From Treponema sp. (GTDB lineage Bacteria > Spirochaetota > Spirochaetia > Treponematales > Breznakiellaceae): 7,015 nucleotides of DNA. The stretch's first letter is position 1. The number at the start of each line of letters is the position of its first letter. Location of the stretch: the NCBI GenBank assembly GCA_031254795.1, contig JAIRTS010000287.1, forward strand, positions 1-7,015, given 5' to 3'. The notes below the pieces were generated by a model. It ran no database searches. It saw only the letters and a program-made list of their open reading frames with translations, and had not been told where the DNA came from. This document shows, one piece after another, positions 1 through 6,910 of the stretch. The translations under genes and the position numbers were made by a program.

Positions 1-41
1 CTCCGTATGAGATGGAAAAGAAGTTGGCAGAGGCAACATGA
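1..41 (+). CDS. 3' end of an unidentified gene (partial)
   Basis: Read from position 3, this frame gives the tail PYEMEKKLAEAT followed by a TGA stop at 39-41. The stop overlaps the ATG of the next ORF in an ATGA arrangement, which is typical of translationally coupled genes and is the main reason to believe that this tail is real. The charged Lys/Glu-rich end looks like a helical C-terminus. Only twelve residues are visible, so no family can be assigned. Confidence 0.4.
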   Translation, partial: PYEMEKKLAEAT

Positions 42-202
42 CCGATGAAGAAAGAATCCTTTTTGAGCGGCGAATTTATTATGAAATTGAAAAACCACGT
101 GAACCGCTCGGAATTGAACGCCATTTGAAGTTTACAGGCATCTCTCGAAGTCATGGAGACGCCTCCAAAATGCCGGTTGGCGTCATTCCGGACTGTTTTT
201 GA
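38..202 (+). CDS. Small hypothetical protein, 54 aa
   Basis: The ORF starts at ATG 38, overlapping the previous stop, with AGAGG at 29-33 four bases upstream as a possible Shine-Dalgarno. The first half is charged and probably helical (MTDEERILFERRIYYEIEKP). The second half ends in MPVGVIPDCF and has no motif that I recognise. No signal peptide or membrane segment is visible. The frame stays open for another 33 codons after the TGA at 200-202, ending at a TGA at 302-304, so this could be a truncated version of an 88-codon ORF or a fragment of a larger gene. The coupling to the upstream tail suggests a small operon such as a two-gene accessory module, but this is inference. I assign no function. 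Confidence 0.4.
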   Translation: MTDEERILFERRIYYEIEKPREPLGIERHLKFTGISRSHGDASKMPVGVIPDCF

Positions 203-302
203 ATACCGCCCGAGGCGAAGACAACCCCGCCGGCGCTGATTTCGCTTCTTTCCGTACAAATGAACGCCGGCGCCACAAACAAGTTAAAAATTGTTGTCAA
301 GT

Positions 303-405
303 GAGCCTATTCCAAAACTAACCCGAACGCAGTTCGCAAACGCAGTTCGCAAACGCAGCTCGCAAACGTAGCTCGCAAACGCAGCTCGCGTTTTGGAACA
401 GGTTC
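303..405. repeat. Inverted repeat enclosing the tandem array
   Basis: The arms are 303-318 (core CCTATTCCAAAAC) and 390-405 (core GTTTTGGAACAGG). They are reverse complements at 14 of 16 positions. They enclose the whole 13-bp tandem array, so the element reads as one unit: arm, array, arm. This geometry suggests a small non-autonomous repeat element or a structured intergenic element rather than chance. No target-site duplication is obvious. Confidence 0.65.
328..390. repeat. 13-bp direct tandem repeat, about 4.8 copies
   Basis: The unit is CGCAGTTCGCAAA. Copies lie at 328-340, 341-353, 354-366 and 367-379, with a last partial copy at 380-390. Copies 1 and 2 are identical, copy 3 has T to C at unit position 6, and copy 4 has that change plus C to T at unit position 3. 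The period of 13 is not a multiple of three and no ORF spans the array, so it is not coding. The array ends about 110 bp before the start of the outer-membrane receptor gene. A gain or loss of units would change spacing in that gene's upstream region. Confidence 0.9.
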
Positions 406-459
406 TTATATCCGAAAATTCAACCTTCGGGGAGTACTAGGCCATACCGCGAATAACGC

Positions 460-495
460 TTGCTTTTTTCATAACAATAGTTATAGTAATAGGGA
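460..495 (+). promoter_or_regulatory. Possible weak promoter, dyad and RBS of the receptor gene
   Basis: TTGCTT (460-465) and TATAGT (482-487) are spaced 16 bp apart. A start from them would fall on the Shine-Dalgarno, which makes this promoter doubtful. The dyad ATAAC-aata-GTTAT (471-484) overlaps the proposed spacer and -10 and could be an operator. It resembles a Fur box only weakly, at about 11 of 19 positions by eye. The AGGGA at 491-495, five bases before the ATG, is a good ribosome binding site and supports the start at 501. Confidence 0.25.
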
Positions 496-500
496 CTGTT

Positions 501-3074
501 ATGCCATATATATATTCGCCGGTTCGTCAAATCTTACGGTCTATGCCGCTCATCCTTCTTTTGATTCTTGCTGGGCGTCCTCTGTACGCGCGAGATGTAA
601 CCATCATTGTAGAGGACATTGAGCTTGACATGCCGCTTGAGGGGGCGATTATCCGGGCGGAAGGCGGCGGCAATGGCGACGAAAAAGCGACCGATGAAAA
701 CGGCAGGGTTGCGCTTGTGGTTCCTGACAACAGGCAGACGCGGTTGCAGATAGCGTATCCGGGATATGAGAACGCGATCTTCATCGTGCCGCCCTCTGGA
801 ACAACCTTTACCGTCGGACTGCGGTTGAGCGGCGGCGCGGGACTGGAAAATAGAGAACTCGTTGTTGAGGCGCAAAAACCCGGTGAGAGTGAAACCAAAA
901 CCGGACGCAGCGTGGCGATTTCCGGCGGAGATTTGGCGCGTACCGCTGAAATCGGCGTTATTGAAGATGTTATGACATCGATCAAGCTCCTTCCCGGTGT
1001 TGGCTATACAGGCATGTTCAACGCCATGCCTTCAATTCGGGGCGGGGAGCCTGGGGATCTGACCGCAGTTTTCGATGGGTTTTACATAGAAAATCCCTAC
1101 CACTGGGGAGGCGGGGTCTCCATCTTTGACCCGCGCATGGCGCAGAGCGCCCAGCTTTCGCACGGGGTGTTTTCCAGCCGGTATGGGCATACCATATCAG
1201 GCTTGCTTGAAATAACCGGGCGCAAGCCGGATCCTTTTGATGTTGAGCTTGAACTAGGCTTGTCTTCAAGCGCCGCAAACCTCAACGTATCCTATCCGCT
1301 CTTTGGCAAAGGCGGCGTTATGATCATGGGAAAGGCGACCTACTGGGATCTCTTTGTTTCTCTGGCGAAACTGGCTGTTGAAGAGGTGAACTACATCAAA
1401 ATCGCCCCGTATATCAGGAGCGCGGCGTTTGGCGCGAATTACCGGTTTACACAGAATTTTGAAGGGACTATGTTCGGCTTTATAGGCGGCGACGGTGTGG
1501 GCGCGTTCTACAACAATCCGATTGAGTACGATGGCATGACGATGCATACGGATTTTGACTTTGAGTGGTTTAACCTGCAAGGTTTTCTGATTACGGGGCT
1601 TGTATTCAACCCGAAGCCGAATATGGCGTTGAAAGCGTCCCTCGGCGGAGGCTTCCTGCGGACTAAACTCAACGGGTTTATTGATTACTATTTGACCGTG
1701 CCGTATTCTGATGATTTCTTGACACTGTTTGGGAACATTATAACCAAAAAGACCTACACTGTTGACACCACCATGTTCGCGGACATGGTGGACACTACGG
1801 CAAACTATCAAGCGAGAGTGGATTACGACTGGGATGTGGGCAAAGGGTTTTTATTTGCCGCTGGCGTCCAGGGGTTATACGCGCGGTACGAATTGGAAGA
1901 ACACGATCAAGCGGCGCTTGAAATGCTGGCTGTAACTCCGCCGTTTTCAGATGGATTGCAAGGCAGCGATGGAAAAAAACACCCTGTGTATCTCAATTAT
2001 CCTGCGAATTACAACAACTCCTCCGCCAATCAGACGCTTACATCATCAGCCTACACTCTTTTGGAATACACCTCTCCCCAAAAGCGGTTCGGCGGAGAGC
2101 TTGGCTTTCGAGTCGATCACCTCTTCTTTGCCGGCAAGGATTTCACGTTGCAAACCCTGCCCGCGCTCAATCCCCGCCTCAACCTTGACTGGAACATCGC
2201 GCGGAACACGGGCTTTTTTGACAAAATCACCGCAACCATCGGATCCGGGCTTTTTTCGTCAATAACCGACAACATTTCCAGCATTCAGTCTGGAGATGGC
2301 GTTGGTGACTTTGAACTCAAACAAAACCGCTCGTGGACATCAATCGCGGGAATAAAACTTGATTTTTTGGGTTTCAGCGTCAATGTTGAAGGGTACTACA
2401 AGCGCATATTCGACAGAGCGTATTCCGCGCTTGTGACGAACAGCGTAAATCAGACCATCGCCATTGCACGCAAATTTGACGGAGAGGGGCGGATATGGGG
2501 ATTTGACGTCATGCTTCAAAAAACAAGCTCGCGCTATTGGGACGGCTGGATTTCCTACTCGTTTAATTGGGCGCGGTACCGGAATCCCGCAAGCGACAGC
2601 TATACGGCGGATTGGTTCTATCCTAATTTTCACCGGTTTCACAATCTGAACCTTGTGCTCAACATCAAACCGCTTCGGTCTTTCAATATCGCGACCCGTT
2701 TCGGGTTCGCGTCCGGCGCGCCTAAAACAGTCGCCGGGGAGATTTCCAGTTATCCGGTGATCGTTCTTGATGAACACGGGCATCCTGTGGATATTATTCA
2801 GAAGTACAAACGTCCAAGCCTCTACTCCGACACGGAGCGGGATGGTTTCGCCCTGACGTGGGATGTCAAGGCTTCATTTTTTGCGTACAGCAGGGCCGGC
2901 AGGGGGCAAATGGAAGTGTATATCGCGGTTGAAAACATCCTTGCCTCGCTTGAGACGCGGCAACGAAACTCGTCTTTTAACTCGTATACGGGCAAGGAAG
3001 ATCAAGGCTCAAATACGGCGAGTTATCAACTGCCCATACCCATGCCGTCAATCGGCTTCAGGTGGACATATTAA
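501..3074 (+). CDS. TonB-dependent outer-membrane receptor with carboxypeptidase-regulatory-like domain
   Basis: This protein of 857 residues is predicted to form a gated outer-membrane β-barrel that takes up a ligand using inner-membrane energy through TonB. A signal peptide covers residues 1-30 (hydrophobic MPLILLLILAG, likely cleavage after PLYA). Residues about 33-110 look like a carboxypeptidase-regulatory-like β-sandwich (PLEGAIIRAEG, TDENGRVAL, PGYE). The plug lies at about 140-242, with PSIRGGEPGDLTAVFDGFY and NPYHWGGGVSIFDP, then SSRYGH and SGLLEITGRKPD leading into the barrel. The rest is long alternating aromatic strands, and the C-terminus PSIGFRWTY is an aromatic-ending β-barrel signal. 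No clear TonB box is visible. The ATG at 501 has AGGGA five bases upstream. An alternative ATG at 543 keeps the hydrophobic core but lacks a good RBS. No SusD-like lipoprotein, TonB or ExbBD gene is adjacent, so the ligand cannot be inferred. The 3' end overlaps the convergent kinase gene by 17 bp. Confidence 0.9.
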   Translation: MPYIYSPVRQILRSMPLILLLILAGRPLYARDVTIIVEDIELDMPLEGAIIRAEGGGNGDEKATDENGRVALVVPDNRQTRLQIAYPGYENAIFIVPPSGTTFTVGLRLSGGAGLENRELVVEAQKPGESETKTGRSVAISGGDLARTAEIGVIEDVMTSIKLLPGVGYTGMFNAMPSIRGGEPGDLTAVFDGFYIENPYHWGGGVSIFDPRMAQSAQLSHGVFSSRYGHTISGLLEITGRKPDPFDVELELGLSSSAANLNVSYPLFGKGGVMIMGKATYWDLFVSLAKLAVEEVNYIKIAPYIRSAAFGANYRFTQNFEGTMFGFIGGDGVGAFYNNPIEYDGMTMHTDFDFEWFNLQGFLITGLVFNPKPNMALKASLGGGFLRTKLNGFIDYYLTVPYSDDFLTLFGNIITKKTYTVDTTMFADMVDTTANYQARVDYDWDVGKGFLFAAGVQGLYARYELEEHDQAALEMLAVTPPFSDGLQGSDGKKHPVYLNYPANYNNSSANQTLTSSAYTLLEYTSPQKRFGGELGFRVDHLFFAGKDFTLQTLPALNPRLNLDWNIARNTGFFDKITATIGSGLFSSITDNISSIQSGDGVGDFELKQNRSWTSIAGIKLDFLGFSVNVEGYYKRIFDRAYSALVTNSVNQTIAIARKFDGEGRIWGFDVMLQKTSSRYWDGWISYSFNWARYRNPASDSYTADWFYPNFHRFHNLNLVLNIKPLRSFNIATRFGFASGAPKTVAGEISSYPVIVLDEHGHPVDIIQKYKRPSLYSDTERDGFALTWDVKASFFAYSRAGRGQMEVYIAVENILASLETRQRNSSFNSYTGKEDQGSNTASYQLPIPMPSIGFRWTY

Positions 3075-5832
3075 GCAGCATCTCGTTGATTCCTGCGGCC
3101 GCTTTTTCGTATTCAAAGAGCAAAATATTCTCTTCAATGCTTTCAAGGGCATCTCGCGTGGCGCGGCTTATGGGCAAGGCTTTGTATTCCATTATAAGAC
3201 TGTCTATCTCAGACACCTTCATATTGGACAGCGCCCGGTTCAAATTTTCCAACTGCTCCTTTGACAAGGTCAAGTCGCTCGTTTCCACTTCTAACGTGTG
3301 CCGCTCCAAGAAATCCTTTATATTGGCAAGGAGAGCGCGCAACTGATTAAGCAATTCGTCCGTGCGCCTGCGTATAATAGGGATGTCTCTGGCTCTGCCC
3401 GCGGCTTCCAGGGCTTCCGCAAAATCGCCGAATTCGGTCGCGCCGACGCTTCGGGCCGCGCTTTTGAGCGCGTGAACCATGGTGGTGTACAGTTTGGCGT
3501 CGCCTTCCGCGGCGGCGTTTTTGATGCGCGCAAAGCGCTCTTCCGCATCGTTGTAAAAAATCCGCAACACTCGCAAATACGAGGAGAACGATCCTCCCGT
3601 ATTTCTGACGCCAGCCTGAACGTCAATATTGCTTATGACAAGATCGCCCGCGCCGCCATCCTCCTCGCTTGCCTGCGATTTCCCCATGGCTTGCCGCTTC
3701 TCTGGAGGAAGCCACTTTTTCAGGATGCCATGGAGCTTCTCCACTTCAATAGGTTTAGCGAGAAAATCGTTAAACCCGCTTTGGAGGAATAATTCACGGT
3801 ACTCTACAAGCGCGTTAGCGGTCAGGGCGACTATTGGCACGCGCTGAAAATAGAGATCGTCCTCTCCTCCCATAGCCCGAATTCTTCGGGTTGTTTCGAT
3901 GCCGTCCATTTCCGGCATCATGTGATCCATAAAGACAAGATCATAAAAATTTTCCCGCACAAGAAGCAAGGCCTTGCCGCCGCTTGTGCAGGTGTCGACC
4001 CGCAATTCATAGAATTTCAGCAATTCCTCCGCGACCATCAAATTGGTGTCAATATCGTCAACCACCAGTACATGGGCGTCCGGCGCGACAAAGGGTGGAT
4101 TGATCTCATTCTCTCGCTCTTCCGGCTGCTGCTCTTCAAGCGCCGGATTCTCCATGAGAAACCCTTGCAATAGAGAAACGGTAAAGACGCTTCCCTGTTC
4201 ATACACACTTGATACGGTTATATCGCCGTCCATCGCTTTACAAAGGTTCCTGACAATGGCAAGCCCCAGCCCCGTTCCTTCTACACCCTGATTGCGCTTC
4301 GTGTCAACGCGGCTGAATTCCGCGAATAAACGCTCCATGTCTTTTTGTTTGATGCCAATGCCCGTATCGCTCACCTTGAAAAACAGGATAAGCTGCGCGT
4401 CGTCCTTTTTCTTCACACTGACATGAAGCTCAACATGTCCGGCTGGAGTGTACTTCACCGCATTGGTCAGAAGGTTTATCAATATTTGTTTGACGCGGAG
4501 TTCATCACCGATAAGCGCGGAAGGCGTATCGTCTTCTTTCTGTATGATCAACTTCAAAGGCTTGTCGGCGATCCTCATGCGAATAATGTTCGTAGCGTCA
4601 TTAATAAGAGAGGGCAGGTTGTACTTTTTCGCTTCAAGCTGCAATTGCCCGGCTTCCATCTTCGAAAAATCAAGAATGTCGTTTATGAGGGCGAGCAAGG
4701 TGGCGCTTGATTGTTTGACGATCATCAGTTGTTCCCGCACGTCATCCGCTATGTTCTTTCTCAGTATGACCTCAACAAGACTGAGAATAACGTTCATGGG
4801 CGTACGGATTTCATGGCTCATGCGGGCAAGGAAGGAGGTTTTGCTCCTGTTTTCTTGATCCGCCTTCATTCTCGCTTTATTCATTTTGGTGACAATATAG
4901 TTCAGAGTCAGTATAAAGACTAACGCCGCCACTGAAAAAACAAACACCATCAAGTACGATGTATGGTAGTTGATGTCAACCGGAACCGCTACGCCGATAT
5001 ACCAGCCGTATTCCAGCTTGCGGAAAAATCCTTCCATCTCACGCCCGCCATATCCTGTCAACGCGACGCCGGAATAATTCTTTATCCTTTCTACGAGATC
5101 TTCTTCCAGTTCGGCGTAGTTCACCGCGTACTTCGCGCCGAGTTCATTGATGTGTTTCCCCAGGAAGTTTTTGTCGGGATGCGCCATATAGACAAAATCC
5201 TGATTGATGAGCATCCCGTATCCGCCGTTCGCGGCTTTGAGGTTCGTGACATATGTGGATATCTCGTTCATATAAATGTCAACCGCGATAATCCCCCGCT
5301 CGCCCCCGTAGTCCAAGAGCCTGGCCGCCGACACCACGATATCTCCCGTCTCTTTATCAATATAGGGTGTGGTATACCCGATGGCGCCGTCGGCGTTTAT
5401 GGCGGCGATGTACCACGGTCTTTCCGCGGCGACGTAATCCGCCGATGGCATCCAGCGGTTGCCCGCCATAAACTCGCCATTTATATATCCATACACATCA
5501 ATAAAACCATATACGCCCATAGACGACGATATCCTGATCTGATCCGACAATTCTTCAAGGTAGGTTCTCATGTGGTCTTGCGAGAGGTTGTCATCCATAT
5601 GATTCTGGATGGAAATCGAGGCGCTCAACAGCACGACTTCAGCCTCACGGAAATGCGCGTATACAACCGCTTCCACCGTATTCAATATGCTTTCAATGTT
5701 TTCAACAAGATGATCTTTCACCATACGTATAAAATAAACGGCGACAAATATCATAAAGACGAACGCCAGAAAAACTGCCGCCACATGCAGAAATTCTTCG
5801 CGCATTATTTTCAGAGTTTTAAGAAATTTCAC
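3058..5832 (-). CDS. Hybrid sensor histidine kinase with Cache sensor, receiver and HPt domains
   Basis: This 924-residue inner-membrane protein should sense an extracytoplasmic small molecule and drive a phosphorelay. Membrane segments are at about 17-36 and 292-314. Between them is a double-Cache-type sensor, with RPWYIAA (138-144), TTPYIDKETGDIVVS (154-168) and a second lobe ending near GWYIGVAVP. The dimerisation and phosphoacceptor helix carries MSHEIRTP with His340. The ATPase domain shows the N box (NLLTNAVKYT, Asn457), DTGIG (489-493) and GTGLGLAI (519-526). The receiver at about 586-705 has Asp592/Asp593, acceptor Asp636 (FMDHMMPEMDG), Thr671 and Lys693. The HPt domain at about 745-840 carries HALKSAARSVGA with His788. 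A helical tail follows (847-924). All key residues are intact. The start is GTG, preceded by GAGAGG five bases upstream. It overlaps the end of the PHP gene by 14 bp, so the two are probably cotranscribed. No output response regulator is in the window. Confidence 0.93.
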   Translation of the reverse strand: MKFLKTLKIMREEFLHVAAVFLAFVFMIFVAVYFIRMVKDHLVENIESILNTVEAVVYAHFREAEVVLLSASISIQNHMDDNLSQDHMRTYLEELSDQIRISSSMGVYGFIDVYGYINGEFMAGNRWMPSADYVAAERPWYIAAINADGAIGYTTPYIDKETGDIVVSAARLLDYGGERGIIAVDIYMNEISTYVTNLKAANGGYGMLINQDFVYMAHPDKNFLGKHINELGAKYAVNYAELEEDLVERIKNYSGVALTGYGGREMEGFFRKLEYGWYIGVAVPVDINYHTSYLMVFVFSVAALVFILTLNYIVTKMNKARMKADQENRSKTSFLARMSHEIRTPMNVILSLVEVILRKNIADDVREQLMIVKQSSATLLALINDILDFSKMEAGQLQLEAKKYNLPSLINDATNIIRMRIADKPLKLIIQKEDDTPSALIGDELRVKQILINLLTNAVKYTPAGHVELHVSVKKKDDAQLILFFKVSDTGIGIKQKDMERLFAEFSRVDTKRNQGVEGTGLGLAIVRNLCKAMDGDITVSSVYEQGSVFTVSLLQGFLMENPALEEQQPEERENEINPPFVAPDAHVLVVDDIDTNLMVAEELLKFYELRVDTCTSGGKALLLVRENFYDLVFMDHMMPEMDGIETTRRIRAMGGEDDLYFQRVPIVALTANALVEYRELFLQSGFNDFLAKPIEVEKLHGILKKWLPPEKRQAMGKSQASEEDGGAGDLVISNIDVQAGVRNTGGSFSSYLRVLRIFYNDAEERFARIKNAAAEGDAKLYTTMVHALKSAARSVGATEFGDFAEALEAAGRARDIPIIRRRTDELLNQLRALLANIKDFLERHTLEVETSDLTLSKEQLENLNRALSNMKVSEIDSLIMEYKALPISRATRDALESIEENILLFEYEKAAAGINEMLLNMST

Positions 5833-6682
5833 TGCGGCCTCTCTTTCTCCGTATTAAGGGAACCTCTGGAAACTCTGGTGAGTTTCCAGAGGTTCCCTTA
5901 AAAAATTTCCATATATCTCGTCCGGCGCCGCGTCCATCCCTATCCATGATGTCGACCGGCAACCGCAGAACGGGCTTGCCCCGCCAATCACAGCGGCCGG
6001 GCGTCATTTTTAATTCAAGCCGGTTTTGCTTCACCGCTTGAACATAGTCCTGTATGGATGACATCCTAGCATCCAGATATACGCCGAACATCATCGCGGT
6101 TCTGGTTTGATCCGCGTCGTGTATATCGGAGCCTGCGGTCGCGGGCAGTCCCAAACGCTCCGCATACCGCTTCGCAAGCGCGTCGTACGATTGCTCCTCG
6201 TTGCCGGCGTTGGCTATCTCAACCGCGTCAACCAAACCGGTCGAAAGGCGAATGACATTTATATAGTATTGTTGCCGGAACGGGTGCGCCTGCACCACGC
6301 AACCGCCGTTTTCTTTTACTATTCTGTACTGCTCTTCCCGCGTCCAGTAGGCGGCTTCCGGATGTTCCAGCAGCCAATCCTTATCTAGCCCGTACACTAG
6401 GTAATCATCGCCGTCAAAGGTTTCTTCCCACCCAAAAAACACGTCCAGCCCAAGCCTGTCGCCTTCCGCCTTCGCGTCCTCATATCCTTTGCAGAAACAC
6501 GCGACCCACTCGCGCCACGGCAAGTTCCTCCTTATGCAACTGTTTCCATTATAAAAATGATCCGTAACGATTATCCCCGTATATCCAAGCGCCTTATATG
6601 CGCGTATGTATTCCGATCCGCGTGAGATGGCGCATGCGCTTGCTTGAGTAGTATGGAGATGGGTTTCGTAGAGATATTTCAA
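5819..6682 (-). CDS. PHP-domain metal-dependent phosphoesterase
   Basis: This 287-residue protein has no signal peptide or membrane segment and is probably a cytoplasmic phosphoesterase. The PHP metal-binding motifs appear in order: HLH at residues 8-10, TDH at 40-42, GWEE at 84-87, QAHPF with His133, EIANAGN at 155-161, and GSDIH with Asp186 and His188. It is a stand-alone PHP protein of the kind related to histidinol-phosphatase, nucleoside-3',5'-bisphosphate phosphatase and the polymerase PHP domains. The substrate cannot be read from the sequence. The start is TTG, chosen because AAGGA lies seven bases upstream and the first metal motif begins at residue 8, leaving no room for a later start. 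Residues 261-277 are encoded by a perfect inverted repeat and the tail ends in basic RRKRGRSEIS. The last 27 or so residues therefore look like an added extension rather than part of the fold. It is the first gene of a probable operon with the histidine kinase. Confidence 0.85.
   Translation of the reverse strand: MKYLYETHLHTTQASACAISRGSEYIRAYKALGYTGIIVTDHFYNGNSCIRRNLPWREWVACFCKGYEDAKAEGDRLGLDVFFGWEETFDGDDYLVYGLDKDWLLEHPEAAYWTREEQYRIVKENGGCVVQAHPFRQQYYINVIRLSTGLVDAVEIANAGNEEQSYDALAKRYAERLGLPATAGSDIHDADQTRTAMMFGVYLDARMSSIQDYVQAVKQNRLELKMTPGRCDWRGKPVLRLPVDIMDRDGRGAGRDIWKFFKGTSGNSPEFPEVPLIRRKRGRSEIS
5838..5843 (-). promoter_or_regulatory. Ribosome binding site that decides the kinase GTG start
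   Basis: On the minus strand GAGAGG lies five bases before the GTG at 5832-5830. The next candidate, an ATG nine codons further in (MREEFLHV), has no purine-rich motif in front of it. The GTG is therefore preferred. The site lies inside the last codons of the PHP gene and ten bases downstream of the large hairpin. Confidence 0.6.
5854..5901. repeat. Perfect 21-bp inverted repeat (hairpin) inside the PHP gene end
   Basis: The left arm 5854-5874 (begins TTAAGGGAACCTC) and right arm 5881-5901 (ends GAGGTTCCCTTAA) are exact reverse complements separated by the 6-base loop CTGGTG. Neither strand has a T-run immediately after the stem in its own direction, so it is not a standard intrinsic terminator. 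It encodes residues 261-277 of the PHP protein (KGTSGNSPEFPEVPLI) and ends ten bases before the kinase Shine-Dalgarno. It is probably a dispersed palindromic element. Confidence 0.9.
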
Positions 6683-6689
6683 TACTTTT

Positions 6690-6694
6690 TCCTT
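6690..6694 (-). promoter_or_regulatory. Ribosome binding site that decides the PHP gene TTG start
   Basis: AAGGA on the minus strand, inside a purine-rich run, lies seven bases before the TTG at 6682-6680. This supports the non-ATG start. Confidence 0.6.
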
Positions 6695-6742
6695 TTTTAG
6701 CGCTATACAAACGGCTGTTCCACAACGAGTAGATTTAGAGTA

Positions 6743-6771
6743 ACTATATCATAAGGCGTATTTTTTGTCAG
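6743..6771 (-). promoter_or_regulatory. Sigma-70-type promoter for the PHP-kinase operon
   Basis: On the minus strand CTGACA (6771-6766) and TATAGT (6748-6743) each match the consensus at five of six positions, with a 17-bp spacer. The expected start is near 6736, giving a leader of about 54 bases before the TTG. The 8-bp palindromes TAGCGCTA (6698-6705) and AAGCGCTT (6781-6788) flank it and might be protein-binding sites. Confidence 0.6.
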
Positions 6772-6910
6772 CATGGGGGAAAGCGCTTAACACAAATTGA
6801 GACAAAAGGGCTTGCCATGATAAAAATCTACGGCAATTTTATGCGCAAATCTGTGATAGAATCAACGATGGCATAAAACACGTTTTGAAATTGAGAGGGT
6901 AAGGGATGTT

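Larger units (their letters stand above)
203..500. other. Intergenic region upstream of the TonB receptor
   Basis: This stretch holds no convincing gene. From left to right it contains a GC-rich part with two copies of CGCCGGCGC (228-236 and 265-273), then the inverted-repeat-flanked 13-bp tandem array (303-405), then an AT-rich leader with a small dyad just before the receptor's ribosome binding site. No intrinsic terminator with a T-run is visible for the upstream genes, and no strong promoter is visible for the receptor. Confidence 0.6.
6683..6910. other. Divergent intergenic region
   Basis: This region separates the minus-strand PHP-kinase operon from the plus-strand reading frame at 6911. 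It holds the operon promoter on the minus strand. On the plus strand only a weak promoter-like pair is seen, TTGAGA (6797-6802) and GATAAA (6819-6824), spaced 16 bp. The 10-mer ATGATAAAAA occurs twice, at 6817-6826 and again at the start of the next frame (6911-6920). No RNA gene is recognisable. Confidence 0.5.

Noticed and set aside
166..300. Minus-strand ORF overlapping the 54-codon ORF (ends GILEASP)
   Set aside because: It is short, has no ATG near its upstream end or ribosome binding site, and lies in a GC-rich stretch open in several frames. It may be a gene fragment but cannot be supported.
328..390. CRISPR array
   Set aside because: The 13-bp units are directly adjacent with no spacers and are too short for CRISPR repeats.
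1266..1811. A 181-codon minus-strand ORF inside the receptor gene
   Set aside because: It lies opposite the β-barrel coding region, has no motif and no plausible operon context. It is explained by the codon bias of the real gene.
3092..3106. GCGGCCGC followed by a T-run as a terminator for the receptor
   Set aside because: The palindrome has no loop and the possible upstream pairing (GCAG with CTGC) is too short for a stable terminator. It also lies within kinase codons.
4963..5901. A 312-codon plus-strand ORF opposite the kinase N-terminal region
   Set aside because: It is antisense to a kinase with clear Cache and membrane features, has no recognisable domain, is rich in His and Arg as expected of an antisense frame, and runs through the palindrome into the PHP gene.
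5854..5901. Hairpin as an intrinsic terminator between the PHP and kinase genes
   Set aside because: On the minus strand the T-run precedes the stem rather than following it, and on the plus strand the stem is followed by A residues. It also lies inside a coding frame.
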